A stretch of 64,000 nucleotides of DNA, taken from Lachnospiraceae bacterium. GTDB lineage: Bacteria > Bacillota > Clostridia > Lachnospirales > Lachnospiraceae. The position numbers and the translations under genes are program-made. The stretch lies in NCBI GenBank assembly GCA_017437965.1, contig JAFRWN010000013.1, positions 1-64,000 on the forward strand. The letters run 5' to 3'. Positions within the stretch are counted from its first letter, which is position 1. Every line of letters begins with the position of its first letter. Below the pieces are notes generated by a model that was not told where the DNA came from, searched no databases, and saw nothing but the letters and a program-made list of their open reading frames with translations. This document shows, in pieces, positions 38,054 to 46,130 of this stretch.

Positions 38054-38794
38054 TTGGAACCCATTAAACCTTACAAAAATAAATCGGATTATTCCTATAC
38101 GCTAGGTGCGTTCCCGACCTTTGAACTGATAAACAACAGACCGGAAACAGTAAGGGAGCTCTTGGTTTCCCCGACCTTTACCGACATGGAAAAACTTGAA
38201 AAGCTTTGCAGCTCAAAGAATATCGTACTGAAAAAAGATGAGAAGACAATAAACAGGCTTTCCGATAAGGAAAATGTATATGTGGTCGGCGTATTCGATA
38301 AATATAATGAATTCCTTAAGACCGGAAGCAATCATCTGATGCTTGTAAATCCCTCGAATATGGGCAATGTGGGAACCATAATACGTACTGCTACAGCCTT
38401 TGATATAACTGATATTGCGATCATTTCGCCCGGAGTGGATGTTTTCAATCCGAAGGTTGTAAGAGGCAGCATGGGTGCGGTTTTCCATACAAGGATTCAG
38501 TATTTTGAAAGCTTTGAGGAATATTCTGAAAAATATATTACAGGCGCAGATTCCGACAGAAAAAGTTTTTCTTTCATGCTTGATGAAAAAGCGGAAAAGC
38601 TTTTGCCCGGTTCGGTTCCGGAAGTTTCTAAATATACTCTGATCTTCGGAAATGAGGCAAGCGGTCTTCCTCAGGAATATGCGAAGTTTACCACGCCGTT
38701 AATGCTTCCTCAGTCTGAAATGGTTGATTCTCTTAACCTTACGATAGCTGCCGGAATCGGTATGTTTCTTTTCAAAAATTCCGGAAGGAGGTAG
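38054..38794 (+). CDS. TrmH/SpoU-family RNA 2'-O-methyltransferase
   Basis: SPOUT methyltransferase of 246 residues that uses S-adenosylmethionine to methylate a ribose in rRNA or tRNA. The three family motifs are present: 'VNPSNMGNVGTIIRTATAF' (about 97-115), 'LIFGNEASGLPQEY' (about 196-209) and 'DSLNLTIAAGIGMFL' near the end. The N-terminal 80 residues are an RNA-binding extension of unclear type. It uses a TTG start (38054), with AGAGG 7 bases upstream and no better ATG nearby. The target nucleotide cannot be read. It lies 16 bases after the alpha-galactosidase and 4 before the next gene, so it is probably co-transcribed. Confidence 0.88.
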   Translation: MEPIKPYKNKSDYSYTLGAFPTFELINNRPETVRELLVSPTFTDMEKLEKLCSSKNIVLKKDEKTINRLSDKENVYVVGVFDKYNEFLKTGSNHLMLVNPSNMGNVGTIIRTATAFDITDIAIISPGVDVFNPKVVRGSMGAVFHTRIQYFESFEEYSEKYITGADSDRKSFSFMLDEKAEKLLPGSVPEVSKYTLIFGNEASGLPQEYAKFTTPLMLPQSEMVDSLNLTIAAGIGMFLFKNSGRR

Positions 38795-38798
38795 TCTG

Positions 38799-39500
38799 AT
38801 GATCTGGTTCGGATTGGTTTTTTTGATCAGCGGTTTGCTTACAACGCTTTCATGCATGTATTTCGGTATTGTTTTACACGAGCCCTTCGTTGCTTTTTTT
38901 GGAGTTCCGTTTGGCTGCATATTCATACTTGCAGGATGGGCGGGCGTTATTGCACCCGAGCTTAGAAGAAGAAACGAGACAAAGCAGGCACTTATAAACG
39001 GAAAGAAGATACATGGCGTAATCATCGATTACGAGGACGACAATTCTGTGATAATCAACGGTGTACCGATACTTGTTGTCATAGTAAGAGCCGATCTGGG
39101 CGGAAGGTTTCAGGATTTTGGCGTCAACACCCATCAGACAAGAGAAAATTCGTTTCCGCGTGGTGCAGAGTGCGATATATATCTTTATAATGACAAGGTT
39201 TTTATCGATCCAAACAGTGTGGTAACCTCGGTTTCAGCTACGCAGCTCTATAACCATTATATACAGCAGGAGAGTATTTCGAACCTGCCCGTAAAACCCG
39301 GACTGAACCCGGAGTTCCTTCAGAATGAATATGGCCAGCCGATAATGGACAGATATGCTGCAGATAAATACAATGCTCCGGCTGCCATAAATTCCGAAAA
39401 AGGAGAATATACGCCTCAGATGGATGAATATGGCAGCAGAATCCCGGGCGTTACTTACCTTAACGGAAAACCGGTTGACAAGAACGGAAGACCATTATAG
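38799..39500 (+). CDS. Two-helix membrane protein with DUF3592-like domain (function unknown)
   Basis: A 233-residue protein. Two N-terminal helices (about 2-22 and 30-52) are followed by a soluble beta domain in which 'ALINGKKIHGVIIDYEDDNSVIINGVP' resembles the start of DUF3592-type domains, and a polar C-terminus rich in Asn, Pro, Tyr and Gly ('DEYGSRIPGVTYLNGKPVDK'). No enzymatic motif. The ATG overlaps the region of GGAGG at 38789-38793 and starts 4 bases after the methyltransferase stop. A terminator follows. Homology to DUF3592 is a weak impression. Confidence 0.75.
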   Translation: MIWFGLVFLISGLLTTLSCMYFGIVLHEPFVAFFGVPFGCIFILAGWAGVIAPELRRRNETKQALINGKKIHGVIIDYEDDNSVIINGVPILVVIVRADLGGRFQDFGVNTHQTRENSFPRGAECDIYLYNDKVFIDPNSVVTSVSATQLYNHYIQQESISNLPVKPGLNPEFLQNEYGQPIMDRYAADKYNAPAAINSEKGEYTPQMDEYGSRIPGVTYLNGKPVDKNGRPL

Positions 39501-39527
39501 GACTTCTGCTGTAAATAATAAAAAAAC

Positions 39528-39567
39528 AAACAGGTTGTAAAGAAAAAAACTTGACAACCTGTTTTTT
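39528..39567 (+). terminator. Intrinsic terminator overlapping the next promoter
   Basis: An 11-bp stem AAACAGGTTGT (39528-39538) with ACAACCTGTTT (39554-39564), A-rich 15-base loop, T-tract to 39567. The right arm overlaps the -35 box of the ylxM-ffh promoter. Confidence 0.8.
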
Positions 39568-39579
39568 ATGTGTTATTAT
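39551..39579 (+). promoter_or_regulatory. Promoter of the ylxM-ffh operon
   Basis: TTGACA (39551-39556), 17 bases, TATTAT (39574-39579): a near-consensus SigA promoter, 42 bases upstream of ylxM. Confidence 0.85.
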
Positions 39580-39620
39580 ACCTAAGGTCTGTTTAAAAGA
39601 AGGCTTATCTGGAGTGCGTT

Positions 39621-39986
39621 ATGAGTAAATCCGATACAAACAAGTGGCTTGAAGAGGTAGTTGAATTATCACTTCTCTATGATTTCTACGGAGAATTGCT
39701 TTCCGATAATGCAAAACGCGCATTTGAAGGCTATGTGCTTGAGGATATGAGCCTTTCAGAGCTTTCCGAAGAAACAGGAATCAGCAGACAGGGTATATAT
39801 GACACAGTTAACCGTACCGTAAACAAGCTGAGGCTATATGAAAAGAAGCTTAAACTTGTTGAAAAGTTTGAAAATATGAAACAAGAGGTCGATGAAATAA
39901 GAAAATTGGCCGAAGAATCCCGCAAGGGAAAGGACGAGACAGAGAAAATAGTGAGTATAGCTGAAAAAATGCTTGAAAGCTACTGA
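39621..39986 (+). CDS. ylxM: YlxM/p13-like HTH protein of the SRP operon
   Basis: A 121-residue cytosolic protein with an N-terminal sigma-70 region-4-like helix-turn-helix ('LLYDFYGELLSDNAKRAFEG', 'SLSELSEETGISRQGIYDTV') and a long C-terminal coiled helix. YlxM is encoded next to ffh throughout Firmicutes and is thought to interact with the signal recognition particle. Here it starts 42 bases after a strong promoter and ends 11 bases before ffh. GGAGTGCG precedes the ATG only weakly. Confidence 0.92.
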   Translation: MSKSDTNKWLEEVVELSLLYDFYGELLSDNAKRAFEGYVLEDMSLSELSEETGISRQGIYDTVNRTVNKLRLYEKKLKLVEKFENMKQEVDEIRKLAEESRKGKDETEKIVSIAEKMLESY

Positions 39987-39997
39987 CGAGGTATAAT

Positions 39998-41344
39998 ATG
40001 GCTTTTGAAAGTCTTTCAAATAAACTGCAGAACGTTTTCAAGAACCTGCGTGGCAAGGGCCGTCTTTCCGAAGCTGACGTAAAGGCTGCGATGCGTGAGG
40101 TTAAGATGGCTTTGCTTGAGGCCGATGTTAACTTCAAGGTTGTTAAACAGTTTGTAAATTCCGTTAACGAAAGAGCGATAGGCCAGGATGTAATGGAAGG
40201 CCTTAATCCCGGTCAGATGGTCATAAAGATCGTTAACGAAGAGCTGATAAAGCTCATGGGTGACGAGACCACCGAGATCACCCTTAACAATAACGGACGT
40301 ACGATCATCATGATGTGCGGTCTTCAGGGTGCAGGTAAAACCACTACGGCTGCAAAGCTTGCAGGAAAGTTCAAATCAATGGGCAAAAGGCCGCTTATGG
40401 TTGCCTGCGATGTTTACAGACCCGCCGCTATCGAGCAGTTAAAGGTGAACGGCGAGAAGCAGGGAGTACCTGTTTTTGACATGGGAACCGGCAAGCCTGT
40501 TATTGAAATTGTTGCCGGCGGTATCCATGAGGCCTATGTAAACAATTATAATGTAATAATACTTGATACGGCAGGACGTCTCCACATTGACGAAGAGATG
40601 ATGGAGGAATTAAGGCTCATAAAGAGGACCTTCGATGTAGACCATACCGTTCTTACGGTTGATGCCATGACAGGTCAGGACGTGCTTAATGTTGCCACAA
40701 CCTTCGAAGAGCAGATAGGTATTACCGGTGTGATCCTCACAAAGCTCGACGGCGATACCAGAGGCGGTGCCGCGCTTTCCATAAAGGCGGTTACAGGCAA
40801 ACCCATACTTTATGTCGGTATGGGCGAGAAGCTTTCGGATCTCGAGCAGTTCTATCCGGACCGTATGGCAAGCAGGATACTCGGAATGGGTGATATGCTT
40901 TCGCTCATAGAAAAGGTACAGAACGAGGTCGATGAGAAGAAGGCAAAGGAACTTGAGACAAGGATGCTCAACAACGAATTCAATTTCGATGATTTCCTTG
41001 AGCAGATACAGCAGATGAAGAACATGGGCGGAATCCAGAGCATACTTTCAATGATGCCGAATATGGGAGAGCTCGGAGATGTGGATGTTGACGATGACGC
41101 TTTCAAGACCACTGAAGCGATCATCCACTCAATGACAAAGGCAGAGCGTGCAAAGCCCGACCTTATCAATCCTTCAAGAAAACGCAGGATTGCGGATGGT
41201 GCCGGAGTTGATATTTCTGAAGTAAACCGTCTGATGAAGCAATTTGAACAGATGCGCAAGATGATGAAGCAGATGGGCGGAATGATGAAGGGAAAGAAAG
41301 GAAAATTCGGAAAGAACAAGCTACCCTTCAATATCGGTTTTTAA
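39998..41344 (+). CDS. ffh: Signal recognition particle protein Ffh
   Basis: GTPase that binds signal peptides on ribosomes and, with SRP RNA, delivers them to FtsY. It has 448 residues, the usual length. An N domain (1-90) is followed by the G domain with 'GLQGAGKTTTAAKLAGKF' (P-loop, about 108-125), 'DTAGRLHIDEEMM', 'TKLDGDTRGGAALS' and 'GMGEKLSDLEQFYPDRMASRILG'. The Met-rich M domain (from about 320) ends in 'MRKMMKQMGGMMKGKKGKFG'. It starts 11 bases after ylxM, with GACGAGG as ribosome site. A 110-base gap follows before rpsP. Confidence 0.98.
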   Translation: MAFESLSNKLQNVFKNLRGKGRLSEADVKAAMREVKMALLEADVNFKVVKQFVNSVNERAIGQDVMEGLNPGQMVIKIVNEELIKLMGDETTEITLNNNGRTIIMMCGLQGAGKTTTAAKLAGKFKSMGKRPLMVACDVYRPAAIEQLKVNGEKQGVPVFDMGTGKPVIEIVAGGIHEAYVNNYNVIILDTAGRLHIDEEMMEELRLIKRTFDVDHTVLTVDAMTGQDVLNVATTFEEQIGITGVILTKLDGDTRGGAALSIKAVTGKPILYVGMGEKLSDLEQFYPDRMASRILGMGDMLSLIEKVQNEVDEKKAKELETRMLNNEFNFDDFLEQIQQMKNMGGIQSILSMMPNMGELGDVDVDDDAFKTTEAIIHSMTKAERAKPDLINPSRKRRIADGAGVDISEVNRLMKQFEQMRKMMKQMGGMMKGKKGKFGKNKLPFNIGF

Positions 41345-41455
41345 ACAAAACCGGCAAATTTATGAATATTGGCCGGAATATCGAAAAAGAGAGTATATTA
41401 ACCGGTTTAATATAAAATTTATTTATTATTATTGAATTTCAGGAGGAAATTAAAA

Positions 41456-41698
41456 ATGATCAAAACCAGACTTAAGAGAATGGGACAGAAGAAAGCACCT
41501 TTCTATCGTATTGTAGTTGCTGATGCAAGAAGCCCTCGTGACGGACGTTTCATCGCAGAGATCGGTACATATGATCCCACTGTAAACCCTTCAGCAGTTA
41601 AGGTTGACGAAGAAGAAGCAAAGAAGTGGCTCTCATCGGGTGCTCAGCCTACTGATACCGTATCAAAACTTTTCAAACAGGCAGGTATTGTTAAATAA
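41456..41698 (+). CDS. rpsP: 30S ribosomal protein S16
   Basis: Small-subunit assembly protein, 80 residues. It has the full S16 pattern: '[21 protein letters not shown]', '[16 protein letters not shown]' and '[15 protein letters not shown]'. The start is ATG 41456, 7 bases after AGGAGGAAA; upstream in-frame codons from 41432 lack a site. The 110-base gap from ffh holds a near-palindrome ATTAACCGGTTTAAT (41398-41412) but no clear promoter. khpA follows by 17 bases, the standard S16 operon order. Confidence 0.97.
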   Translation: MIKTRLKRMGQKKAPFYRIVVADARSPRDGRFIAEIGTYDPTVNPSAVKVDEEEAKKWLSSGAQPTDTVSKLFKQAGIVK

Positions 41699-41715
41699 TA
41701 AATCGGAGGTGTATC

Positions 41716-41946
41716 TTGAAGGAGTTAGTTGAGATTATCGCTAAATCCCTTGTTGTTCATCCCGAGGAGGTTACTGTTACTGAAGCTGTCAATGAAGATG
41801 AGGTACTTATCCAGTTAAGAGTCGCACAGGACGATATGGGTAAGATTATCGGTAAACAGGGTCGCATCGCCAAGGCTTTAAGAACTGTTGTCAAGGCTGC
41901 TGCAACCATGGAGAACAAGAAGGTTACTGTTGAGATTTTACAGTAG
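41716..41946 (+). CDS. khpA: KH-domain RNA-binding protein KhpA
   Basis: A 76-residue single KH domain with the GxxG loop in 'GKIIGKQGRIAKALRTVVKA'. KhpA pairs with KhpB/Jag and binds RNA in the cytosol, influencing cell division and growth in other Firmicutes. It starts with TTG (41716); GGAGGTG lies 5 bases upstream and no ATG fits. It is placed between rpsP and rimM as in most Firmicutes. An intrinsic hairpin 6 bases after its stop separates it from rimM. Confidence 0.94.
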   Translation: MKELVEIIAKSLVVHPEEVTVTEAVNEDEVLIQLRVAQDDMGKIIGKQGRIAKALRTVVKAAATMENKKVTVEILQ

Positions 41947-41952
41947 TAATAC

Positions 41953-41980
41953 GGAGCCACTTACGTAGTGGCTCCTTTTT
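41953..41980 (+). terminator. Intra-operon intrinsic terminator or attenuator between khpA and rimM
   Basis: A perfect 9-bp stem GGAGCCACT/AGTGGCTCC (41953-41961, 41967-41975), loop TACGT, T5. It lies 17 bases before the rimM start, with no promoter in between. Confidence 0.85.
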
Positions 41981-41997
41981 CAAATAAGGAGAAGTTA

Positions 41998-42510
41998 ATG
42001 GAAGATATGTTCCGTATCGGGGTGTATTCAAACACCCATGGAGTCAGGGGAGAAATCAAGGTTTTTCCGACTACCGAGGATGTAAAACGTTTTGATTATC
42101 TGAAAGAAATAGTAATGGATTGCGGAAAGGAAGGCATGAAAACCTTCGAAGTAAGCGGAGCCCGTTACTTTAAAAATATGGTCATATTGAAATTCAAGGG
42201 TATTGACAACATCAATCTTATTGAAAAATATAAGGGTGCGGAAATCTTTGTAACAAGGGAAAACGCGATACCGCTTGAAGATGACGAGTTCTATATTGCA
42301 GATATTTTAGGAGCAGAAGTAGTGTCAGATGAGGGTGAAGTGCTGGGAACATTGAAGGATGTTATGCAGACCGGAGCCAATGATGTTTATGTTGTTGAGC
42401 TGAAAAATGGTAAGGAGGGACTTTTCCCTGCGATTCCTGACTGTATTAAGAATGTTGATGTTGAAAACAAAAGGCTTACAGTTCATGTAATGAAAGGCCT
42501 TCTGGACTAG
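41998..42510 (+). CDS. rimM: 16S rRNA processing protein RimM
   Basis: Ribosome-maturation factor that binds S19 and assists assembly of the 30S head. It has 170 residues. An N-terminal RimM beta-barrel ('FRIGVYSNTHGVRGEIKVFPTT') is followed by a C-terminal PRC-barrel ('DEFYIADILGAEVVSDEGEVLG', 'GKEGLFPAIPDCIKNVD'). The start is ATG 41998, 7 bases after AAGGAG; the longer frame from 41968 would begin inside the terminator stem and is rejected. trmD follows by 21 bases. Confidence 0.96.
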   Translation: MEDMFRIGVYSNTHGVRGEIKVFPTTEDVKRFDYLKEIVMDCGKEGMKTFEVSGARYFKNMVILKFKGIDNINLIEKYKGAEIFVTRENAIPLEDDEFYIADILGAEVVSDEGEVLGTLKDVMQTGANDVYVVELKNGKEGLFPAIPDCIKNVDVENKRLTVHVMKGLLD

Positions 42511-42531
42511 CTTATAAGGATAGATAACATA

Positions 42532-43281
42532 ATGAAATTTACTGTAATGACCCTTTTTCCCGAGATGGTTCTGTCCGGCCTGAACACCAGTATCATCGGC
42601 CGTGCCGTAAATGCCGGAATAATCAGCATTGATGCGGTAAACATCAGGGATTATACAAACGACAAACATAAGCATGTGGATGATTATCCCTACGGCGGTG
42701 GGGCAGGCATGGTCATGATGGCTGAGCCGATTTACCTATGCTACAAAGATATTCTTGACAAAAGTTCACAGGATGGAAGCGAAAAAAAGCCCAGAGTGAT
42801 ATATATGACTCCGCAGGGAAAGACCTTCAATCAGTCGATGGCCAAGGAGCTTGCAAAAGAAGAAGAACTGATTTTTCTTTGCGGGCACTATGAGGGTGTC
42901 GACGAAAGAGTGCTTGAAGAAATAGTGACTGACGAAGTATCGGTCGGAGACTATGTTCTTTCCGGTGGGGAACTGCCTGCAATGGTCATGATCGACGCCA
43001 TTTCCCGCATGGTTCCCGGAGTTTTAACCAATGAAGAATCAGGCATGAATGAAAGCTTTGAAGGAAATCTCCTTGAATATCCTCAGTATACAAGACCTGA
43101 AGAATGGATGGGTAAGAAGGTACCTGAGGTTCTTTTGTCAGGCCATCATGCCAATATTGAAAAATGGAGGCGTGAAAAACAGATTGAAAAGACGCTTAAA
43201 GTAAGGCCGGAGCTGCTTTCAGGAGCTGAACTGAGTAAAAAAGAAAAAGATTTTCTGGAACAGTTGAAAAAAATAAAATAA
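42532..43281 (+). CDS. trmD: tRNA (guanine37-N1)-methyltransferase
   Basis: Methylates G37 next to the anticodon to prevent frameshifting. It has 249 residues, the usual length. It starts 'FTVMTLFPEMVLSGLNTSIIGRA' and contains the trefoil-knot SAM site 'LCGHYEGVDERVLEE' and 'SVGDYVLSGGELPAMVMIDA', with the catalytic region 'LLEYPQYTRPEEW' and 'LLSGHHANIEKWR'. It lies 21 bases after rimM and ends immediately before the rplS promoter. Confidence 0.98.
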   Translation: MKFTVMTLFPEMVLSGLNTSIIGRAVNAGIISIDAVNIRDYTNDKHKHVDDYPYGGGAGMVMMAEPIYLCYKDILDKSSQDGSEKKPRVIYMTPQGKTFNQSMAKELAKEEELIFLCGHYEGVDERVLEEIVTDEVSVGDYVLSGGELPAMVMIDAISRMVPGVLTNEESGMNESFEGNLLEYPQYTRPEEWMGKKVPEVLLSGHHANIEKWRREKQIEKTLKVRPELLSGAELSKKEKDFLEQLKKIK

Positions 43282-43284
43282 TAC

Positions 43285-43313
43285 TTGCATTATTTAGTAC
43301 CATGTGATATACT
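43285..43313 (+). promoter_or_regulatory. rplS promoter
   Basis: TTGCAT (43285-43290), 17 bases, TATACT (43308-43313). It starts 4 bases after the trmD stop and gives a leader of about 70 bases before rplS. Confidence 0.75.
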
Positions 43314-43328
43314 ACTAATTCGTGAGAC

Positions 43329-43389
43329 GCGGTGGTCCTCTGTGCTTTGCAGTATGAACATCGATATAAATATTATAAGGAGGTCCGCA
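43329..43389 (+). promoter_or_regulatory. Candidate L19-type leader of rplS
   Basis: GCGG (43329-43332) and TCCT (43336-43339) can pair with CCGC (43385-43388) and AGGA (43378-43381), closing a hairpin that would cover the AGGAGG ribosome site of rplS. A leader of this kind is known as the L19 leader in Firmicutes; the match here is by position and structure only. Confidence 0.45.
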
Positions 43390-43391
43390 CA

Positions 43392-43736
43392 ATGGATTAC
43401 ATTAAGAGTATTGAAGATGCTCAGCTTAAGAGCGAAGTTGCTGACTTTAACGTTGGTGATACCATCAAGGTTCACGCAAAGGTAAAGGAAGGTAACAGAG
43501 AGAGAATTCAGATTTTCGAAGGTATCGTTATCAAGAGACAGAACGGTGGCGTTCAGGAGACCTTTACAGTACGTAAGAACTCCTATGGCTGCGGTGTTGA
43601 GAAAACCTGGCCCCTTCACTCCCCGATGGTAGAGAAGATCGAGGTTGTAAGATTTGGTAAGGTTCGCCGTGCTAAGCTGTTCTACATCAGAAAGAGAACC
43701 GGTAAGTCTGCACGTGTTAAAGAGCAGATCAGATAA
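43392..43736 (+). CDS. rplS: 50S ribosomal protein L19
   Basis: Large-subunit protein at the subunit interface. It has 114 residues from ATG 43392, preceded by AAGGAGGT. It contains '[20 protein letters not shown]', '[17 protein letters not shown]', '[20 protein letters not shown]' and '[20 protein letters not shown]'. It follows trmD but has its own promoter and a structured leader, so it can be expressed apart from rpsP-rimM-trmD. A terminator follows. Confidence 0.98.
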   Translation: MDYIKSIEDAQLKSEVADFNVGDTIKVHAKVKEGNRERIQIFEGIVIKRQNGGVQETFTVRKNSYGCGVEKTWPLHSPMVEKIEVVRFGKVRRAKLFYIRKRTGKSARVKEQIR

Positions 43737-43753
43737 TCAAAAGAAAAGTGCTG

Positions 43754-43784
43754 ACAGCCACTCTGAAAAGGGTGGCTGTTTTTT
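43754..43784 (+). terminator. Intrinsic terminator after rplS
   Basis: An 11-bp stem ACAGCCACTCT/AGGGTGGCTGT (43754-43764, 43769-43779; G-U in the upper part), tetraloop GAAA, T5 (43780-43784). Confidence 0.9.
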
Positions 43785-43785
43785 C

Positions 43786-43814
43786 TTGTCAATGAACGTA
43801 TTATGTTGTATAAT
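43786..43814 (+). promoter_or_regulatory. lepB promoter
   Basis: TTGTCA (43786-43791), 17 bases, TATAAT (43809-43814), directly after the rplS terminator and 43 bases before the lepB ATG. Confidence 0.8.
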
Positions 43815-43857
43815 AATCCTGTAGTATTACAAATGATTTTTAATAACGGTGCATATA

Positions 43858-44487
43858 ATGGACATTAAATTCCAAGGCTATGACGAGGATCGTTATGATT
43901 TTCATCATAGAGAGAAAAAAGAGAAAAGACGGAAGCTGTTTATAAAGCTTCTGTTCTGGATAATATCGATTCCGGTGACGGTGACTTTGGCTATACTTTT
44001 TTGCTCTTTGCTTATTGCCAAGACAAAAGTAACCAATAATTCGATGGAACCGACGCTTTCGAAGGACGATCATATACTGATAAATACACTTAGCTATCGT
44101 ATCGGAGATCCGAAACGCTTTGATGTGATTGTTTTTGAAAAGGGTGATGTTGATCACTCAATGTATGATCTGAAAAGGATATATGGCCTTCCGGGTGAAA
44201 CGATACAGATTAAAGACGGCCTGATATATATAAACGGTAAGGAAATCAAGGATGAAGCAGGAGACGTTGAAACAGTTCTCGGCGGAATTGCGGCAGATCC
44301 TGTAAAGCTTGGAGAAAATGAATATTTTGTACTTGCCGATAACCGGAATGATTCCGAAGACAGCCGTTTTGCAGGCTTCGGAACCGTAAAAAGAAAGAAT
44401 ATTATCGGAAAAGCATGGATAAGGACCAATAAATTCGGTTTTGTGAATTCCATGAAAATAAAGAAAACAGAAGAACAGACAAAATAA
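43858..44487 (+). CDS. lepB: Signal peptidase I
   Basis: Membrane serine protease that removes signal peptides from exported proteins. It has 209 residues from ATG 43858. A basic N-terminus (REKKEKRRK) and one helix (about 25-50) anchor it; the catalytic domain faces outward. The nucleophile Ser lies in 'VTNNSMEPTLSKDDHILI' and the general-base Lys in 'YDLKRIYGLPGETI'; 'VLADNRNDSEDSRFAGFGTV' is the third conserved box. Only one membrane helix is present, the Gram-positive type. rbgA starts 12 bases downstream. The position between rplS and rbgA is conserved in Firmicutes. Confidence 0.95.
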   Translation: MDIKFQGYDEDRYDFHHREKKEKRRKLFIKLLFWIISIPVTVTLAILFCSLLIAKTKVTNNSMEPTLSKDDHILINTLSYRIGDPKRFDVIVFEKGDVDHSMYDLKRIYGLPGETIQIKDGLIYINGKEIKDEAGDVETVLGGIAADPVKLGENEYFVLADNRNDSEDSRFAGFGTVKRKNIIGKAWIRTNKFGFVNSMKIKKTEEQTK

Positions 44488-44499
44488 TCGGTGGTGAAT

Positions 44500-45339
44500 A
44501 TGCAGTATCAGTGGTATCCGGGACACATGTCCAAGGCAAAAAGAGAGATGACGGAGAGCCTTAAGCTCATCGATGCGGTAATTGAGCTTGTCGATGCAAG
44601 AATCCCTTTGTCAAGTAAAAATCCCGACATAGAGAAAATGTCAAACGGAAAAGCACGTATCATGCTTCTTAACAAGAGTGACATGGCAGACCCCAAAATC
44701 ACGGAGCAGTGGGAAAAATACTTTGTTTCAAAGGGTTATTATGTAGTAAAGGTCAATTCAAAAAACAATAAAAGCAATGGTAAAATCAAGGAAACTGTTC
44801 TTACTGCCTGCGCTGCAAAAATTGAGCGCGACCGCAAGAAAGGCATTAAAAACAGACCCGTAAGGGCAATGATTTGCGGAATCCCCAATGTAGGAAAATC
44901 CACCTTTATCAATACCTTTGTGGGAAAAGCAGTAACTCTTACCGGTAACAAACCAGGCGTCACAAAGGGTAAGCAGTGGATAAGGATCGATAATATGATA
45001 GAGCTCCTTGATACTCCCGGAATACTCTGGCCCAAGTTTGACGATGTTGAAACCGGTAAGAAGCTGGCATTTATCGGATCGATCAATGACAATATCCTGA
45101 TAAACTCAGAAATGTGCTATGATCTTATGAAGTATCTTAATGCGCTCTATCCGGATGTGCTTGCAAAAGCCTATGAAACCGAGCTTTCAGGCGATGTTTA
45201 TGAAGATCTTAAAAGAATAGCGATTAAGCGTGGCTGTCTTCTTAAGGGTGCCGAGCCTGATATCGAGCGGGCAGCAGGCATAGTGATAAATGAGTTCAGG
45301 GCTGTGAAGCTGGGAAGACTGAGTCTTGAGAAACCATAA
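44500..45339 (+). CDS. rbgA: Ribosome biogenesis GTPase RbgA (YlqF)
   Basis: Circularly permuted GTPase needed for late 50S assembly. It has 279 residues from ATG 44500; GTG codons at 44491 and 44494 overlap the GGTGGTG ribosome site. Motif order shows the permutation: G4 'LLNKSDMADP' (about 55) comes before G1 'GIPNVGKSTFINTF' (about 127) and G3 'LLDTPGILWPK' (about 172). It begins with 'YQWYPGHMSKAKREM', typical of RbgA. It is preceded by lepB and followed by rnhB, the standard order. Confidence 0.96.
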   Translation: MQYQWYPGHMSKAKREMTESLKLIDAVIELVDARIPLSSKNPDIEKMSNGKARIMLLNKSDMADPKITEQWEKYFVSKGYYVVKVNSKNNKSNGKIKETVLTACAAKIERDRKKGIKNRPVRAMICGIPNVGKSTFINTFVGKAVTLTGNKPGVTKGKQWIRIDNMIELLDTPGILWPKFDDVETGKKLAFIGSINDNILINSEMCYDLMKYLNALYPDVLAKAYETELSGDVYEDLKRIAIKRGCLLKGAEPDIERAAGIVINEFRAVKLGRLSLEKP

Positions 45340-45356
45340 AAGAAAGGATGACAAAA

Positions 45357-46118
45357 TTGTCCGATAAAAGTATCAGTATAATCAAAAGTGAATTGTCTTC
45401 TTGTAAAGAGACCGACCTGCAGAATTTTATCAACGAGTATGGGTCGGATGCGCGTGACGGTGTAAAAAAACTGGTCCTCAGTGCAGAAAAGAAAAAGACT
45501 GCTTATGAAACCGAGCTTGCCCGCATGCACGAGATGTTCCATTACGAGAGAATGTACTCCGAAAAGAAATATATAGCAGGTCTTGATGAAGTGGGTCGCG
45601 GACCGCTTGCGGGTCCGGTTGTCACCTGTGCAGTGATTCTGAAACGCCCCTGCAATATTCTCTATATCAATGATTCAAAGCAGCTTAGTGCCGCAAAACG
45701 TGATGAACTTTACGATATACTGACCAAAGAGGCTCTTGATTATTCAATAGGAATAATGGACAATGAGGTGATTGACGACATAAACATACTTGAGGCAACG
45801 AAAAAAGCAATGGAAATGTCGGTTAATGGCCTGAAAATCAAGCCCGACCAGCTTTTTATCGATGCCCTGAAGCTTGAAAACATCAAAATTGACCAGAGAA
45901 GCATCATTAAAGGTGATGCAAAGTCGGCCTCGATTGCTGCTGCATCGATAATCGCCAAGGTTTACAGGGACCGTATGATGGAAGAATATGATAAAAAATA
46001 TCCGGGCTATGGTTTTGCAAAAAACAAGGGCTACGGTTCGGCAGATCATATTAAGGCGATAAAAGAGCTTGGGCCCTGTCCGATACACAGAAGAAGCTTT
46101 ATCGGAAACTTCATCTAG
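45357..46118 (+). CDS. rnhB: Ribonuclease HII
   Basis: Removes ribonucleotides and RNA primers from RNA-DNA hybrids. The protein has about 253 residues with an N-terminal extension of about 65 before the catalytic core 'YIAGLDEVGRGPLAGPVVTC' (Asp-Glu pair). Further acidic residues lie in 'LFIDALKLENI', followed by 'DAKSASIAAASIIAKVYRD'. Start choice is uncertain: a TTG at 45357 lies 9 bases after GAAAGGA and is preferred, while an ATG at 45348 overlaps that site. It is flanked by rbgA (17 bases) and yraN (12 bases), as in other Firmicutes. rnhA, a different RNase H, is encoded 9 kb downstream. Confidence 0.95.
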   Translation: MSDKSISIIKSELSSCKETDLQNFINEYGSDARDGVKKLVLSAEKKKTAYETELARMHEMFHYERMYSEKKYIAGLDEVGRGPLAGPVVTCAVILKRPCNILYINDSKQLSAAKRDELYDILTKEALDYSIGIMDNEVIDDINILEATKKAMEMSVNGLKIKPDQLFIDALKLENIKIDQRSIIKGDAKSASIAAASIIAKVYRDRMMEEYDKKYPGYGFAKNKGYGSADHIKAIKELGPCPIHRRSFIGNFI

Positions 46119-46130
46119 GAGCAGTTTGCA

